DNA of 64,000 nt from Acidaminobacter sp964416305 (GCA_964416305.1 CAYQDM010000013.1:47428-111427); one strand, 5' to 3'; shown: positions 1 to 9,415, counted from the stretch's first letter. The notes: generated by a model not told the origin, from the sequence alone. Made by a program: numbers and translations.

Positions 1-635
1 AACGTACCAATCACCTTATCGAGTCTTTCATAGGTTTCTTGTGCTTGTTTTTGTCCGGACACTTGATTCACAATTAGATGAATACGGTGCTTAATTTCAA
101 AAACAGATAATATTTTAACCAAGCTGTAGGCATCTGCCATTGCAGTCGGTTCAGGAACTGTTACCAAAATGACTTCATGAGCGACTGAAGCAAAAGAAAT
201 CAATTTAGCGTCAACGCCCGCGCCTGCGTCAATCATGATTACATCATATCTTCCACTTCCAATCAGGGAGGTAATAAACTCCTTAATGACTTCATCCTGG
301 CTGTTCTGAAGGGAAAGCATTCCACTTCCTCCAGGCAGTATGTCAAGTCCATCCTGATAATGTATGAGTATATCATCAATAGGTTTTCCACTTTCAAAAA
401 AATCCATTAAAGTACTGCGACTGGCAACACCCGCTAATATATCCAAATTAGCCATTCCGAGGTCGCCATCAATTAATAGGACTGATTTCCCTGACTGATT
501 TAATGCTATCCCCAAATTAATAGTGATGTTTGATTTGCCAACACCACCCTTTCCACTCACAACAGCGTAGACTGTCACATTTTTTGAAGGCTGAAGCATT
601 TTTTGTTTCAATTCATGCGCTTGGTCTTTCATCAT
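1..635 (-). CDS. flhG: FlhG/FleN-type MinD-like ATPase (3' end outside window)
   Basis: This ParA/MinD-family ATPase sets flagellar number and placement, usually together with FlhF at the membrane. The N-terminal 211 residues are present; the gene runs off the left edge. The deviant Walker A motif SGKGGVGKS lies near residues 27-35, followed by LIDGDLGMANLDIL, which is typical of the FlhG subgroup. The start ATG at 635 has a GGGAGGG site about 8 bases upstream and lies inside the end of flhF, a 23-base overlap that suggests coupled translation. An alternative ATG lies one codon downstream. The flhF partner makes FlhG far more likely than a cell-division MinD. Confidence 0.93.
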   Translation of the reverse strand, partial: MMKDQAHELKQKMLQPSKNVTVYAVVSGKGGVGKSNITINLGIALNQSGKSVLLIDGDLGMANLDILAGVASRSTLMDFFESGKPIDDILIHYQDGLDILPGGSGMLSLQNSQDEVIKEFITSLIGSGRYDVIMIDAGAGVDAKLISFASVAHEVILVTVPEPTAMADAYSLVKILSVFEIKHRIHLIVNQVSGQKQAQETYERLDKVIGT

Positions 636-1662
636 GCTCTACACCCTCCCAGAGGTATGACAGTAATGCTTTGCTGTCTGCACGCACTAAATCATCAGGT
701 ACGTTTTGTCCAGTTGTAATGTAGGCTAAAGGTTCTGACATACGGCGCACATAAGAAAATAAACGAGTTTGATTATCCATCTCATCCAGTTTTGTTAATA
801 TCGTACAATCAATGCCAATTTCGCGGTAAGTATCTAAGGTTTTTTCAAATATTTCCAAATCCAGCGTAGCGGGTACAACTGCGACTTTATTCAAGTGTTC
901 AATTTCATTAAGATATCGGCTGATGTCTTCAATTTGTTGTTGATTGCGGTAACTCGTTCCAAGGGTGTCAATTAAAATCAAGTCACACGTCTTTGATAAT
1001 TTTAAATAACTCGGTTTCATCTCAATCGGTGTCATGACAGTTATCATCGACAAATCCATAATATCAGCATAAATCTTTAACTGTTCGACCGCTCCAATTC
1101 TATAAGTGTCAATAGTGATTAATCCGACCTTTTTCGAATGCTTCAATTTGGCGTGTGCTGCAATTTTTGCTATAGTTGTAGTTTTACCTACACCTGTCGA
1201 TCCAACAAAAGCAACACAGCCCGAATCTACAATATCGGAAAAAGTCAACTGATCTAATGTCTCTTGCAGAAAATGGCGAATCAGCATGTTTTTTAACTTT
1301 AAATCCTGCATGGTAGCTAGGCGATTCACAGAAGCAAACCGCCTGAATTCTTCAATACTTTCCAATTCTCTCGTCAGCATTGAATCTTTTGCTGCCGATC
1401 CCGCCCATAGGTCCTCTTGAATCTGCGGCAAAGGCGTTTTAGCTGATAATCCGGCCGTTGAAACCGCACCCACGGATTTTTTATTTATTGGTCGCTGTTC
1501 AATTGCCATAGTAACTTCAAGTTGCTTTGGCTTAAAAAAACCCCAAAAACCTTTCTGTCGAATAATCCTTTGTGTCAGAAGAATGGCGTCATCTCCCAAT
1601 GACGCTTTGCCGCGCTCAAACGCTTCAGCCATATCTCTTACTATGTATTTTTCAATTATCAT
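613..1662 (-). CDS. flhF: Flagellar SRP-family GTPase FlhF
   Basis: FlhF is an SRP/FtsY-like GTPase that recruits early flagellar components to the assembly site. The product is about 349 residues. The P-loop GSTGVGKTTTIAK, the TIDTYRIGAVEQLK segment, DTLG and TKLDE are visible in the C-terminal half. The N-terminal B domain begins MIIEKYIVRDMAEAF, a typical FlhF start. ATG 1662 was chosen because GGTGG lies about 6 bases upstream and it matches family N-termini; an in-frame codon at 1680 would add six residues without support. It overlaps the end of flhA by 11 bases and the start of flhG by 23. Confidence 0.95.
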   Translation of the reverse strand: MIIEKYIVRDMAEAFERGKASLGDDAILLTQRIIRQKGFWGFFKPKQLEVTMAIEQRPINKKSVGAVSTAGLSAKTPLPQIQEDLWAGSAAKDSMLTRELESIEEFRRFASVNRLATMQDLKLKNMLIRHFLQETLDQLTFSDIVDSGCVAFVGSTGVGKTTTIAKIAAHAKLKHSKKVGLITIDTYRIGAVEQLKIYADIMDLSMITVMTPIEMKPSYLKLSKTCDLILIDTLGTSYRNQQQIEDISRYLNEIEHLNKVAVVPATLDLEIFEKTLDTYREIGIDCTILTKLDEMDNQTRLFSYVRRMSEPLAYITTGQNVPDDLVRADSKALLSYLWEGVEHDERPSA

Positions 1663-3730
1663 GTATATCCACCATCCCAACCGATATCAAATCTACGCGG
1701 TGATGAATTTCTCCTAGTGACAGCACTGCCAATTTGGGTAGACTTCCCGAAATCAGGTTCTTAAGTGCTGCTCTTATTCGAGGGGCAGCAAGGACAACCA
1801 CTTGATCTGTTGTCAGTGTTCCTATTTCCGCCTGAACCTGAATATCGGCAATCAATTGTGATGCCATTTCTGGATCTAATGCCGGAAATGATCCCTGCAA
1901 CGATTTCTGTATGTGTGCATTAATCAAATCTTCAAGCCTGCCACTCAACGTAATCACATGCAGTTTTCCATCTGAAGATAACCAGCGACTTACTATTGAA
2001 CGACTCAATGTATGCCTCACATATTCTGTTAACACTTCAATATCTTTGGACATCGTACCATAATCGGCGAGTGTCTCCAGGATTGTTCCTAAGTCATTAA
2101 TCGCTACGCCTTCCCTGACAAGATTTTGTAGAATTTTTTGAACTTCCCCAAGTGACATGATTCCTGGGATTAGCTCATCTATGACAACGCTATACTGGTC
2201 TTTTACATCCTCCAGCAGTTTTTGTACTTCCTGTCTGCCAATCAACTCATCTGCATGCATCAAAATGGTTTCTTTTAAGTGAGTCACCATAACCGTTGTC
2301 GCATCCACCACCGTGTATCCATGTAGCTCAGCGTTAGACTTTTCTGACAATTCTATCCATAATGCTTTGATCCCAAAAGTTGGTTCTATTGTTTCAATGC
2401 CTTCCACAAGGAAGGCACCATTCCCAGGGTCCATTACCATAAGTTTATTCGCGAAAATTTCACCTTGTGCAATAGGATTTCCCCTAAGAAGAATATTATA
2501 GGCATTGGGCTGGAGACTTAAATTATCGCGTATCCTTATGGGTGCTACCACAAAACCCATTTCGGAGGCGCACTGCTTTCGGACCATCAGAATACGCTCC
2601 AATAGATCCCCGGAGTCTGCACCGCTGTCAACTAATGTTAAAAGCCCGTACCCAATCTCAATGGCCAGTACATCTTTCTGCTTTGCAATTACCTGATGAT
2701 CTGGCTGTCGTTCCGAGTGAGTCATTGCTGACTCGCGTTCTGTGACCACGGCCTGTATCTTCCGTTCATTATCTCTTAGCTGCCATCCTACGATTGCGCT
2801 TAAAAATGACATAATTAAAAACGGAAACGTTGGGAATGCGGGCACAAGGCCAAACATGAAGAGTACAACAGAAGAAACCATCATGACTTTGGGCTTAGCA
2901 AACAACTGATTGCCTAAATCTTTTCCAAAACCATCACGACTGGCAGATCTCGTCACCAAAATACCTGCGGCTACCGAAACCAAAACGGCTGGCACCTGTG
3001 AAACCAGTCCGTCGCCGATTGTCAATTTTCCGAATTGATCAATTGCTTCACCAATGCCTAAACCCTTTTGACCAGCAAAAATTGCAATGCCACCTACAAA
3101 ATTTATAAGGGTTATGATGATACCTGCGATCGCATCCCCCTTTACGAATTTCGACGATCCATCCATTGCTCCATAAAAATCAGCCTCACGTTGTAGGTTT
3201 AGTCTCCTTTGTCTTGCTTCCTCTTCTTGAATCATTCCTGCGTTTAGATCCGCATCAATTGCCATTTGTTTTCCCGGCATCGCGTCCAGTGTAAATCTCG
3301 CTCCAACTTCAGCTACGCGGGTTGCGCCGCTCGTGATGACAATCAACTGAATGATAATGATGATCACAAAGACAACTGCACCAACAATATAGCTGTCACC
3401 AGTTACAAATCCAGCAAAGGCATTTATGACTTGGCCAGCATTGCCCTCACCGAGAATCAGCTTTGTACTGGATAGGTTTAATCCAAGTCTATAAAGTGTT
3501 AGAAGCAGCAAAAGCGTGGGAAACGCTGAGAATTCAAGTACATCCCTGGTGAATAATGTTAAAAGCAGCACCGTCACAGAGAGTGAGATATTAACAACAA
3601 GCAAAAAATCAAGCAATCCAGGTGGTACAGGTAATAGAATGATGCTAATAATGCCAACGACGGCGAAAGCCAATATGACATCCATATTTTTTCCAAAGAA
3701 ACTTGACCATCTGTCATTTGGTATTTCCAT
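1652..3730 (-). CDS. flhA: Flagellar export apparatus gate protein FlhA
   Basis: FlhA is the large export-gate protein that uses the proton motive force and whose cytoplasmic domain docks chaperone-substrate complexes. It has about 692 residues, the usual family length: roughly eight hydrophobic segments in the first 330 residues, the conserved cytoplasmic loop with RQRRLNLQREADFYGAMDG, and a soluble C-terminal domain. The ATG at 3730 has GAGG about 9 bases upstream; a GTG at 3745 overlapping the flhB stop is also possible but sits too close to its own AAGGA. It lies in the usual order between flhB and flhF. Confidence 0.96.
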   Translation of the reverse strand: MEIPNDRWSSFFGKNMDVILAFAVVGIISIILLPVPPGLLDFLLVVNISLSVTVLLLTLFTRDVLEFSAFPTLLLLLTLYRLGLNLSSTKLILGEGNAGQVINAFAGFVTGDSYIVGAVVFVIIIIIQLIVITSGATRVAEVGARFTLDAMPGKQMAIDADLNAGMIQEEEARQRRLNLQREADFYGAMDGSSKFVKGDAIAGIIITLINFVGGIAIFAGQKGLGIGEAIDQFGKLTIGDGLVSQVPAVLVSVAAGILVTRSASRDGFGKDLGNQLFAKPKVMMVSSVVLFMFGLVPAFPTFPFLIMSFLSAIVGWQLRDNERKIQAVVTERESAMTHSERQPDHQVIAKQKDVLAIEIGYGLLTLVDSGADSGDLLERILMVRKQCASEMGFVVAPIRIRDNLSLQPNAYNILLRGNPIAQGEIFANKLMVMDPGNGAFLVEGIETIEPTFGIKALWIELSEKSNAELHGYTVVDATTVMVTHLKETILMHADELIGRQEVQKLLEDVKDQYSVVIDELIPGIMSLGEVQKILQNLVREGVAINDLGTILETLADYGTMSKDIEVLTEYVRHTLSRSIVSRWLSSDGKLHVITLSGRLEDLINAHIQKSLQGSFPALDPEMASQLIADIQVQAEIGTLTTDQVVVLAAPRIRAALKNLISGSLPKLAVLSLGEIHHRVDLISVGMVDIHDN

Positions 3731-3741
3731 CAGGCTTTGCC

Positions 3742-4938
3742 TCACTTCCTTTTAGAATTCTCGCGATATATCAGCGCCAGCACTTCCGCCATGGCTTGAT
3801 ATAGAACAGCAGGAACTTCCTGCCCAACTTCGATTTGCTTGTAAAGCTGTTGTGCCAATGGTTTATCCTCGACAAATGGGATCTGATGCTGATTAGCGAT
3901 CCTTTTTATATTCTCCGCTACGAAATCCAACCCTTTCGCAATGACTATAGGTGCTTGATCCTTTTTATCATCGTAGCGTATTGCAACGGCATAATGTGTC
4001 GGGTTGGTAATAATCACTGTAGCCTCAGGTACCTGCTGCATCATTCGCTGCTGTGCCAACTGCTTCTGCTTCTGACGTCTAAAGGATTTAACCAACGGAT
4101 CGCCTTCGAGCGACTTATATTCCTCTTTAACTTCCTGTTTTGTCATACGCATGCTTTTTCGAAAGTCAAAGCGCTGATAAAAATAATCTGCACCGCCCAA
4201 AATAACCATCAAAATCGCTACGTTGATAAGAAGTCCGCCTAACAAACCAGTAAAGAGTCCGAATAGTTTACCTGTGTCCATTTGAGATGCTCTCATCAGG
4301 TCATCCAATTGGCTTATCAGTGTATTCCACATCACCAATCCAACCAATGTCAGTTTAAGCAAATTCTTTATTAATCCTACAAATGCCTTTTGAGAAAAAA
4401 TATTTTTAAACCCTTGAATGGGATTTAATCGCTTAATATCAGGCTTTAACGGATCTGTAGTTATCAGAAATTGTGACTGAAACAAGCCGCCTATAACCCC
4501 TGCGGTCATCATAATGAGCGCTATGGGCGCAGTCATGAGAGCCGCTTCAGATAAATAAGATTTAAAAAGAACGCCAGATGCTTGACCTGCGAGTTCAGCG
4601 TATAGTCTGTTACTAAGTGCATTCCTGAACATAATAATTGATTGCTCATATAGCAATGTTAGTAGGACTGTGAGTAATACGGCCATTATTGCCAGTGAGA
4701 TGGCAGCGCTTAGATCTTGACTTTTCGGAATCTGGCCCTTCTTTTTTGCATCCTCTAGCTTCTTATGAGAAGGTGCTTCGGTTCGGCTATCTTTTTCTGA
4801 AGCATCTGAAAACCAAAACATACCCGGTCGATCAATACTTCCCACGCCTGATAATACCAGCCGATTTGAAACTATTATTGACAGTCCAAGCTTTTTCATA
4901 ATACTTTGTGAAATCAGTCTCCAGTCATCATGATACAC
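3742..4938 (-). CDS. flhB: Flagellar export switch protein FlhB with extended N-terminus
   Basis: FlhB switches the export apparatus from rod/hook to filament substrates after autocleavage at an NPTH site, visible here as TNPTHYAVAIRYD. Four membrane segments precede the cytoplasmic domain. The GTG start at 4938 has GAGGAG seven bases upstream, giving 398 residues. Most FlhB proteins start near the segment SRTEAPSHKKLEDAKKKGQ, so this version has about 40 extra N-terminal residues. An internal ATG at 4821 would give 359 residues, the normal length, but lacks a clear ribosome binding site. Which start is used cannot be settled from the sequence. Confidence 0.93.
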   Translation of the reverse strand: MYHDDWRLISQSIMKKLGLSIIVSNRLVLSGVGSIDRPGMFWFSDASEKDSRTEAPSHKKLEDAKKKGQIPKSQDLSAAISLAIMAVLLTVLLTLLYEQSIIMFRNALSNRLYAELAGQASGVLFKSYLSEAALMTAPIALIMMTAGVIGGLFQSQFLITTDPLKPDIKRLNPIQGFKNIFSQKAFVGLIKNLLKLTLVGLVMWNTLISQLDDLMRASQMDTGKLFGLFTGLLGGLLINVAILMVILGGADYFYQRFDFRKSMRMTKQEVKEEYKSLEGDPLVKSFRRQKQKQLAQQRMMQQVPEATVIITNPTHYAVAIRYDDKKDQAPIVIAKGLDFVAENIKRIANQHQIPFVEDKPLAQQLYKQIEVGQEVPAVLYQAMAEVLALIYRENSKRK

Positions 4939-4960
4939 TTGCTTGCTCCTCTTCGACTTA

Positions 4961-5731
4961 TTATGACGCCAACGAGATCCATTGCTCTAAGTATGGCATC
5001 ATATCACCCACTACTTTGATCAAATTTCTAATTAGAATTGGCAGCGCCATGGCAGAAAAAAACAGTCCTGTGAGTGTTTTTAAAGGCATCCCAAGCATAA
5101 GCACATTTAGTGAGGGAATTGTGCGTGAGACCAAACCCATCACTAAATCTGTCATAATTAAAACCAGAACAATAGGGATTGCAAGTTGGAATGCCACTGC
5201 AAAAAAATAACTAAAGGTTTCAATAATCCAATTTACACCGCTTGATAATGGAAACTGCTTTCCAAGGGGTATGATCTCGAATGACTTATAGAACGTCGCT
5301 AAAAGAAGGTGATGCGTATTTGTAATAAATATCAAAACCAATGCAGTCATTGCGTATAGTCGGCCCATAATGGCCTGGTTCATACCTGACATTGGATTAT
5401 AAACAGCACTCATTGAAAAACCTATTTGGAAATCCACCAATTGACCTGCAATTTGAACAGAAGCAAAAACTAATTGCACAACAAAGCCCATGGCCAATCC
5501 CATGACTATTTCCCTGATCGCATACAGCAAATAAAGGGAATCCGATAGCTTTGGGTCTGCAGTTCCTGAAAATGCGTAAAAATAGATGCTAAGACTCAGA
5601 ACAACTGACAGAAGTACTTTTAATGATAAAGGAATACCACGGTTAGAGAAAGGAGGCGCAGTAGCGACGAACGACCCTGTTCTTAGCAGAATAAGCATTA
5701 TAATTAGAAGATTCCAGTCAGAGGGGATCAT
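4961..5731 (-). CDS. fliR: Flagellar export apparatus protein FliR
   Basis: FliR is an integral membrane protein of the export gate core, forming the FliPQR pore complex. The 256-residue product is almost entirely hydrophobic, with about six membrane segments and the conserved region PLSLKVLLSVVLSLS followed by FQIGFSMSAVYNPMSG, characteristic of the family. It directly abuts fliQ (one base apart) and precedes flhB by 22 bases, the standard order of the export gate genes in Firmicutes. Length and hydropathy are normal for FliR. Confidence 0.95.
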   Translation of the reverse strand: MIPSDWNLLIIMLILLRTGSFVATAPPFSNRGIPLSLKVLLSVVLSLSIYFYAFSGTADPKLSDSLYLLYAIREIVMGLAMGFVVQLVFASVQIAGQLVDFQIGFSMSAVYNPMSGMNQAIMGRLYAMTALVLIFITNTHHLLLATFYKSFEIIPLGKQFPLSSGVNWIIETFSYFFAVAFQLAIPIVLVLIMTDLVMGLVSRTIPSLNVLMLGMPLKTLTGLFFSAMALPILIRNLIKVVGDMMPYLEQWISLAS

Positions 5732-5998
5732 TTACTGAATCTCCGCGATCATCAGAATCACCTTCTGTGTGAAACTTAGCAGTAAATTCAACATATAACT
5801 TCCAAAAATTATCAATCCTACAAAAACAGCGATCATTTTGGGAACAAAGCTCAATGTCTGTTCCTGTATTTGTGTTGTTGCTTGCAAAACACTTATTATT
5901 AGACCAACCACCAATGCAATTAAAAGCACAGGCAATGAGATTTTTAGCATTGTCATCAGCGCTTCATTAAACACATCAAGTACCACAGATTCTGACAT
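5732..5998 (-). CDS. fliQ: Flagellar export apparatus protein FliQ
   Basis: FliQ is the small two-helix membrane subunit that surrounds the FliP/FliR pore. The 88-residue product has two hydrophobic hairpins separated by the conserved polar stretch LQATTQIQEQTLSFVPK, the family signature. Its length matches the usual 88-90 residues. It lies nine bases after fliP and directly before fliR, so the three pore subunits are translated from adjoining cistrons of one transcript. A GAGGTAG-type ribosome binding site is present in the short gap after fliP. Confidence 0.96.
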   Translation of the reverse strand: MSESVVLDVFNEALMTMLKISLPVLLIALVVGLIISVLQATTQIQEQTLSFVPKMIAVFVGLIIFGSYMLNLLLSFTQKVILMIAEIQ

Positions 5999-6007
5999 AA
6001 CTACCTC

Positions 6008-6763
6008 CTATCTGAAGCCTTCAATTAACGAAGTCACCACCAAATGCCAACCATCTACCATTACAAATAAAAGTAATTTAAACGGCAGTGAAATCATCAC
6101 AGGCGGAAGCATAAACATCCCCATAGACATTAAAATACTTGATACTACTAAATCAATGACAATAAACGGAAGAAATAGCAAAAATCCTATTTGGAAGGCA
6201 ACCCTGAGTTCGCTGATAACAAAAGCCGGCGTCAATGTCACTAGAGAAACCTCCTCAGGCGTATCCGGATAGGTATCGGATAGTTTAATAAAAAGCGCTA
6301 AATCCTTTTCACGAGTGTTTGACAGCATAAATCTTTTAACTGGAATCACCGCTTTTTCAATAGCTTCTTCTTGTGTTATTGAGCCGGCAGTAAACGGTTT
6401 CAGCGCTTCCTCATTCACTTCAGTATATACAGGAGCCATCACAAAAAAAGTCAGGAATAAAGCCAATCCAATTACAACTTGATTTGGTGGTGCTTGCTGG
6501 GTGCCGAGAGCACTCCTCAAAAAAGACATGACCACCATAATTCTGGTAAAAGCACTGGTCAATATTAAGAAAGAGGGGGCCAGGCTCAGTATGGTGAGTA
6601 AAACCATAAGACCCAGTACTCCGGTAGGCCCTCCTCCTCCTTCAATTCGAAGTGCATTGCCAAGATCTACTTCCAACGTCGTGGCAAAGGCAATCCCCAA
6701 TGACATTATAAAACATTGTATCAACATTATGAAAACAACTAATCGATAGATCCTGTCTTTCAT
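6008..6763 (-). CDS. fliP: Flagellar export apparatus protein FliP
   Basis: FliP is the main pore-forming protein of the flagellar export gate. The 251-residue product begins with a hydrophobic signal-like segment ending near IAFATTLEVD, then a short periplasmic stretch and further membrane segments. Conserved family motifs include SLAPSFLILTSAFTRIMVV, LGTQQAPPNQVV and the C-terminal LPFKLLLFVMVDGWHLV. It overlaps the fliO-like gene upstream by four bases (ATGA), implying translational coupling, and precedes fliQ. Length is as expected for the family. Confidence 0.96.
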   Translation of the reverse strand: MKDRIYRLVVFIMLIQCFIMSLGIAFATTLEVDLGNALRIEGGGGPTGVLGLMVLLTILSLAPSFLILTSAFTRIMVVMSFLRSALGTQQAPPNQVVIGLALFLTFFVMAPVYTEVNEEALKPFTAGSITQEEAIEKAVIPVKRFMLSNTREKDLALFIKLSDTYPDTPEEVSLVTLTPAFVISELRVAFQIGFLLFLPFIVIDLVVSSILMSMGMFMLPPVMISLPFKLLLFVMVDGWHLVVTSLIEGFR

Positions 6764-7104
6764 GATGTTCTCCTTAATTTTTCTACCGCTCCAGATAAAT
6801 ATTTACTAAAAACATCATTTTTATCCATTTCCGAATCAATGAGTTCTGCCGGATCTATATCTCTTAGAATAGCAACACTTTTTTCACTCGATGCCAGCAG
6901 ATGATGATGATCTCCAACTTTGACAATAAACAATAATTGGTTTTTTCCGATAGATATTTTTTCTATAATATGTATATTTTTGCTTTTCATATTCATCGCT
7001 GTCATTTTTGCTGTTAGTCGAAGACTTAGATACGCCAATAAAACAACCGCGGGCAAGGCTACGATTAATTTTAATGCGTTGATCCAGAAGGTTTGATCTG
7101 TCAT
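6760..7104 (-). CDS. fliO: FliO-like flagellar biosynthesis protein
   Basis: FliO is a small bitopic membrane protein that assists assembly or stability of the FliP ring. The product has 114 residues, one membrane segment near residues 10-28 (LKLIVALPAVVLLAYLSLRL) and a cytoplasmic beta-rich region containing IIEKISIGKNQLLFIVKVGDH, which resembles the FliO/FliZ family consensus. Sequence conservation in this family is weak, so position between fliL and fliP carries much of the weight. Its stop overlaps the fliP start by four bases. Confidence 0.85.
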   Translation of the reverse strand: MTDQTFWINALKLIVALPAVVLLAYLSLRLTAKMTAMNMKSKNIHIIEKISIGKNQLLFIVKVGDHHHLLASSEKSVAILRDIDPAELIDSEMDKNDVFSKYLSGAVEKLRRTS

Positions 7105-7156
7105 TCCTTAACCTCTCTTTTGTGGCAATGTTCTATTCTTTTCATTGACTTCAATA

Positions 7157-7642
7157 TCATTGAATTAAAAAATCAGTGAAATACAGGTTATATAGAATAT
7201 CTTGTTCAAACAACTGATTAAGTTGATCCAACAGATCTAGCCTAATAATTTCTAACGTTTGAGCTTCTGAAATTTCGCTCTTCGACAGCCCTCTCAAATG
7301 CTGAATCACAACATCTCGAATCTGCGGCATGCGAAGATCAATGATGGCTTTTGATTCATCATCTAAAATTGAAAGTGTGATGCTTGTTTTAAGAAAGTGG
7401 GTGGTACGCTCATCTTTTAAGTTCACCAGAAAACTGTCCAATGGGATCATCTGCTCTATCTGAGGTTTCTCCAGGAATTTTTGCATCCCAAATGGCCATT
7501 GACCCGTTTTAAAGTATAGCCCGCCAATTATTGAAGCCAATATAATAAAAAGGAGAATTCCAACGACTGGAATCCATTTCATCCTTTTTCTCTTGACGGA
7601 CTTGGAAAATTTTTTTTCTTCAGCATTAAGTCGTTCTTCCAT
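7157..7642 (-). CDS. fliL: Flagellar basal body-associated protein FliL
   Basis: FliL is a bitopic protein that associates with the stator ring around the motor. The product is about 161 residues: a basic cytoplasmic N-terminus, one membrane helix near residues 24-43 (WIPVVGILLFIILASIIGG) and an extracytoplasmic domain with the conserved phrase PLDSFLVNLKDE and later RMPQIRDVVIQHL. ATG 7642 was chosen because AGGAGG sits five bases upstream; an in-frame codon at 7666 lies deeper inside motB and has no such site. It overlaps the end of motB by 17 bases. Confidence 0.94.
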   Translation of the reverse strand: MEERLNAEEKKFSKSVKRKRMKWIPVVGILLFIILASIIGGLYFKTGQWPFGMQKFLEKPQIEQMIPLDSFLVNLKDERTTHFLKTSITLSILDDESKAIIDLRMPQIRDVVIQHLRGLSKSEISEAQTLEIIRLDLLDQLNQLFEQDILYNLYFTDFLIQ

Positions 7643-8402
7643 TGGATCCTCCTGTTTCGTGATCAATTATGATCAGAAGATTGACTCGCCGATTTAAAGC
7701 ACGATTCTCATATGTGGAATTTGGAACCAATGGCTGAAATTCTGCGAATCCTGCTGCTTTTAACCTATCAGGCTCAATCTGATGTCTTTGAACAAAGTAT
7801 CGTGTCACTTGAACCGCGCGGTCCACTGATAATTCCCAGTTAGTTGGATACTTATCCGTTTGAATAGGCTGATTATCAGTGTGACCTTGAATTTCAATAT
7901 CATTATCTATGGTGGTAAGAAGTTTAGAAATTGTATCAAGGAGCATTTGACCATCAGTTTTGATTTCCGCTTTACCAGACTCAAATAGGACAGCTTCACT
8001 GATATTAACTAAAACACCTTTTGCGTTATAAGTCACTTCAAGATCCGCACTCAGACCATTTTCTTTGATAAACGCCTGGATCATCTCGAACATCTCCACG
8101 ATTTCTGAGTCCAGGGTGGTCTGATCCTTACTTTGGGGAACCTGCATCTGTACCATAGGGTCAAATGGCAATTGATCAGCACCTGAGGGTGTCTCATTGA
8201 AAATCATCGTAGATGGATTGCCTGACAGCACAGATTGAAGCGAGGCTGCTGCTTGTTTAAATTTGATGATGTCCAACGTGGAGAAAGAATAAAGAAGAAT
8301 AAAGAAGGTCAACAACAAAGTCATTAAATCAGAAAAAGTAACAATCCATCCTTGCGACCCGCTGGATGCTTCATCGAAATTTTTTTTCCTCCTTCTCGCC
8401 AT
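7626..8402 (-). CDS. motB: Flagellar motor stator protein MotB
   Basis: MotB with MotA forms the ion channel stator and anchors it to peptidoglycan. The product has 258 residues. A single N-terminal membrane helix carries the ion-binding aspartate in the motif IVTFSDLMTLLLTFF near residue 27. The C-terminal half is an OmpA-like peptidoglycan-binding domain with IQGHTDNQPI and NWELSVDRAVQVTRYF. The start overlaps the motA stop by one base. Whether the coupling ion is H+ or Na+ cannot be told here. Location inside the flagellar operon after flbD is common in clostridia. Confidence 0.95.
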   Translation of the reverse strand: MARRRKKNFDEASSGSQGWIVTFSDLMTLLLTFFILLYSFSTLDIIKFKQAAASLQSVLSGNPSTMIFNETPSGADQLPFDPMVQMQVPQSKDQTTLDSEIVEMFEMIQAFIKENGLSADLEVTYNAKGVLVNISEAVLFESGKAEIKTDGQMLLDTISKLLTTIDNDIEIQGHTDNQPIQTDKYPTNWELSVDRAVQVTRYFVQRHQIEPDRLKAAGFAEFQPLVPNSTYENRALNRRVNLLIIIDHETGGSNGRTT

Positions 8403-9193
8403 TAAGCAGCCTCATTCCGCTTCAGTTCCAAATAAGCCTTTCGCTCCTTTGGATTCAGGTAGGTCATGATGATTTCTTCAACGACCCGTGGATTTGTGCC
8501 TGCTTGAATTTCAAGTATGCCAACTACAATCATCTCACGTCTGTAAATCTCACTTTTTGTTTTGATTCTTAAGTTGGTGGCAATTGGCACCAGAACCAGA
8601 TTCGCAAAAAAAGATCCATAAAAGGTAGTGATCAAAGCAACTGCCATACCGGAGCCAATGCTGGAAGCATCCTGAAGCTGACTAAGCATGACAATAAGAC
8701 CTATCAATGTCCCAAGCATACCAAATGCCGGCGCCAGTTCTCCCCAGGTTTGAAAAATATCTTGAGAAACTTTATGACGGTTTTTGGTGGTCTCTATCTC
8801 TATTTCCATAACATCCCGGATGACTTCGGGATCCATCCCATCAATGACCATTCGTATGCACCTTACGATAAAATCATCATCAATGTCATCTAATTGATCT
8901 TCTAAAGCCAGTAACCCATCTTTTCGGGACTTTCTAGACATAGCAGTGAAAAGTTCGACCAAGTGAAGCAGGTTTTCTTCAGTATTCTCAGTGATTTTTT
9001 TAAGGGCAACCGGGATATTCTTCAAATCATCAAGCGGATAACTGATTGTCAGCGCACAGAATGAACCAAACAATGTAATGATGACAGAGGACAAACTCCA
9101 GAAACTCTTTAAATTGCCCGCGAGGGCAATTGAGACGATGATCAGCGTTACCCCCGCGAACATAGCTATTAATGGAATGTTGTTTTTTTTCAT
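8402..9193 (-). CDS. motA: Flagellar motor stator protein MotA
   Basis: MotA supplies the membrane ring of the stator and transmits torque to FliG through its cytoplasmic loop. The 263-residue product has four membrane segments and the large cytoplasmic loop between the second and third. The conserved MotA region AFGMLGTLIGLIVMLSQL lies near residues 155-173, followed by AVALITTFYGSFFANLVLVP. A GGAGG site lies eight bases before the ATG. The start overlaps the flbD stop by four bases and the stop overlaps the motB start, so stator genes are translationally linked. Confidence 0.95.
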   Translation of the reverse strand: MKKNNIPLIAMFAGVTLIIVSIALAGNLKSFWSLSSVIITLFGSFCALTISYPLDDLKNIPVALKKITENTEENLLHLVELFTAMSRKSRKDGLLALEDQLDDIDDDFIVRCIRMVIDGMDPEVIRDVMEIEIETTKNRHKVSQDIFQTWGELAPAFGMLGTLIGLIVMLSQLQDASSIGSGMAVALITTFYGSFFANLVLVPIATNLRIKTKSEIYRREMIVVGILEIQAGTNPRVVEEIIMTYLNPKERKAYLELKRNEAA

Positions 9194-9405
9194 TTTCGAT
9201 CCTCCGAATGAACGAGCCGCAGCACGCCCCCAATCGACCGCTGATAAACTCGGATCCGTTCGATAATTTCAGACGGCGTCTCCTGAACTCTGATTCTATT
9301 ACCATCTGTTAAAGTTATAAGCGTGTCTGGAACCAAATCGATTCTGTAAACCAACATCTCATTCAGAAAAAAAATATCACCTTTAAGCGTAGTTAATTCA
9401 ATCAC
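9190..9405 (-). CDS. flbD: FlbD family flagellar protein
   Basis: This small protein of 71 residues belongs to the FlbD/SwrD family. SwrD in Bacillus subtilis supports stator function and swarming torque. The sequence starts MIELTTLKGDIFFLNEML and contains PDTLITLTDGNRIRVQETPSEIIERI, the family core. It is not the sigma54 activator also called FlbD in Caulobacter. It sits between flgE and motA, exactly as in other Firmicutes, and overlaps motA by four bases, supporting a functional link to the stator. Confidence 0.92.
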   Translation of the reverse strand: MIELTTLKGDIFFLNEMLVYRIDLVPDTLITLTDGNRIRVQETPSEIIERIRVYQRSIGGVLRLVHSEDRK

Positions 9406-9415
9406 GCACCATCAG

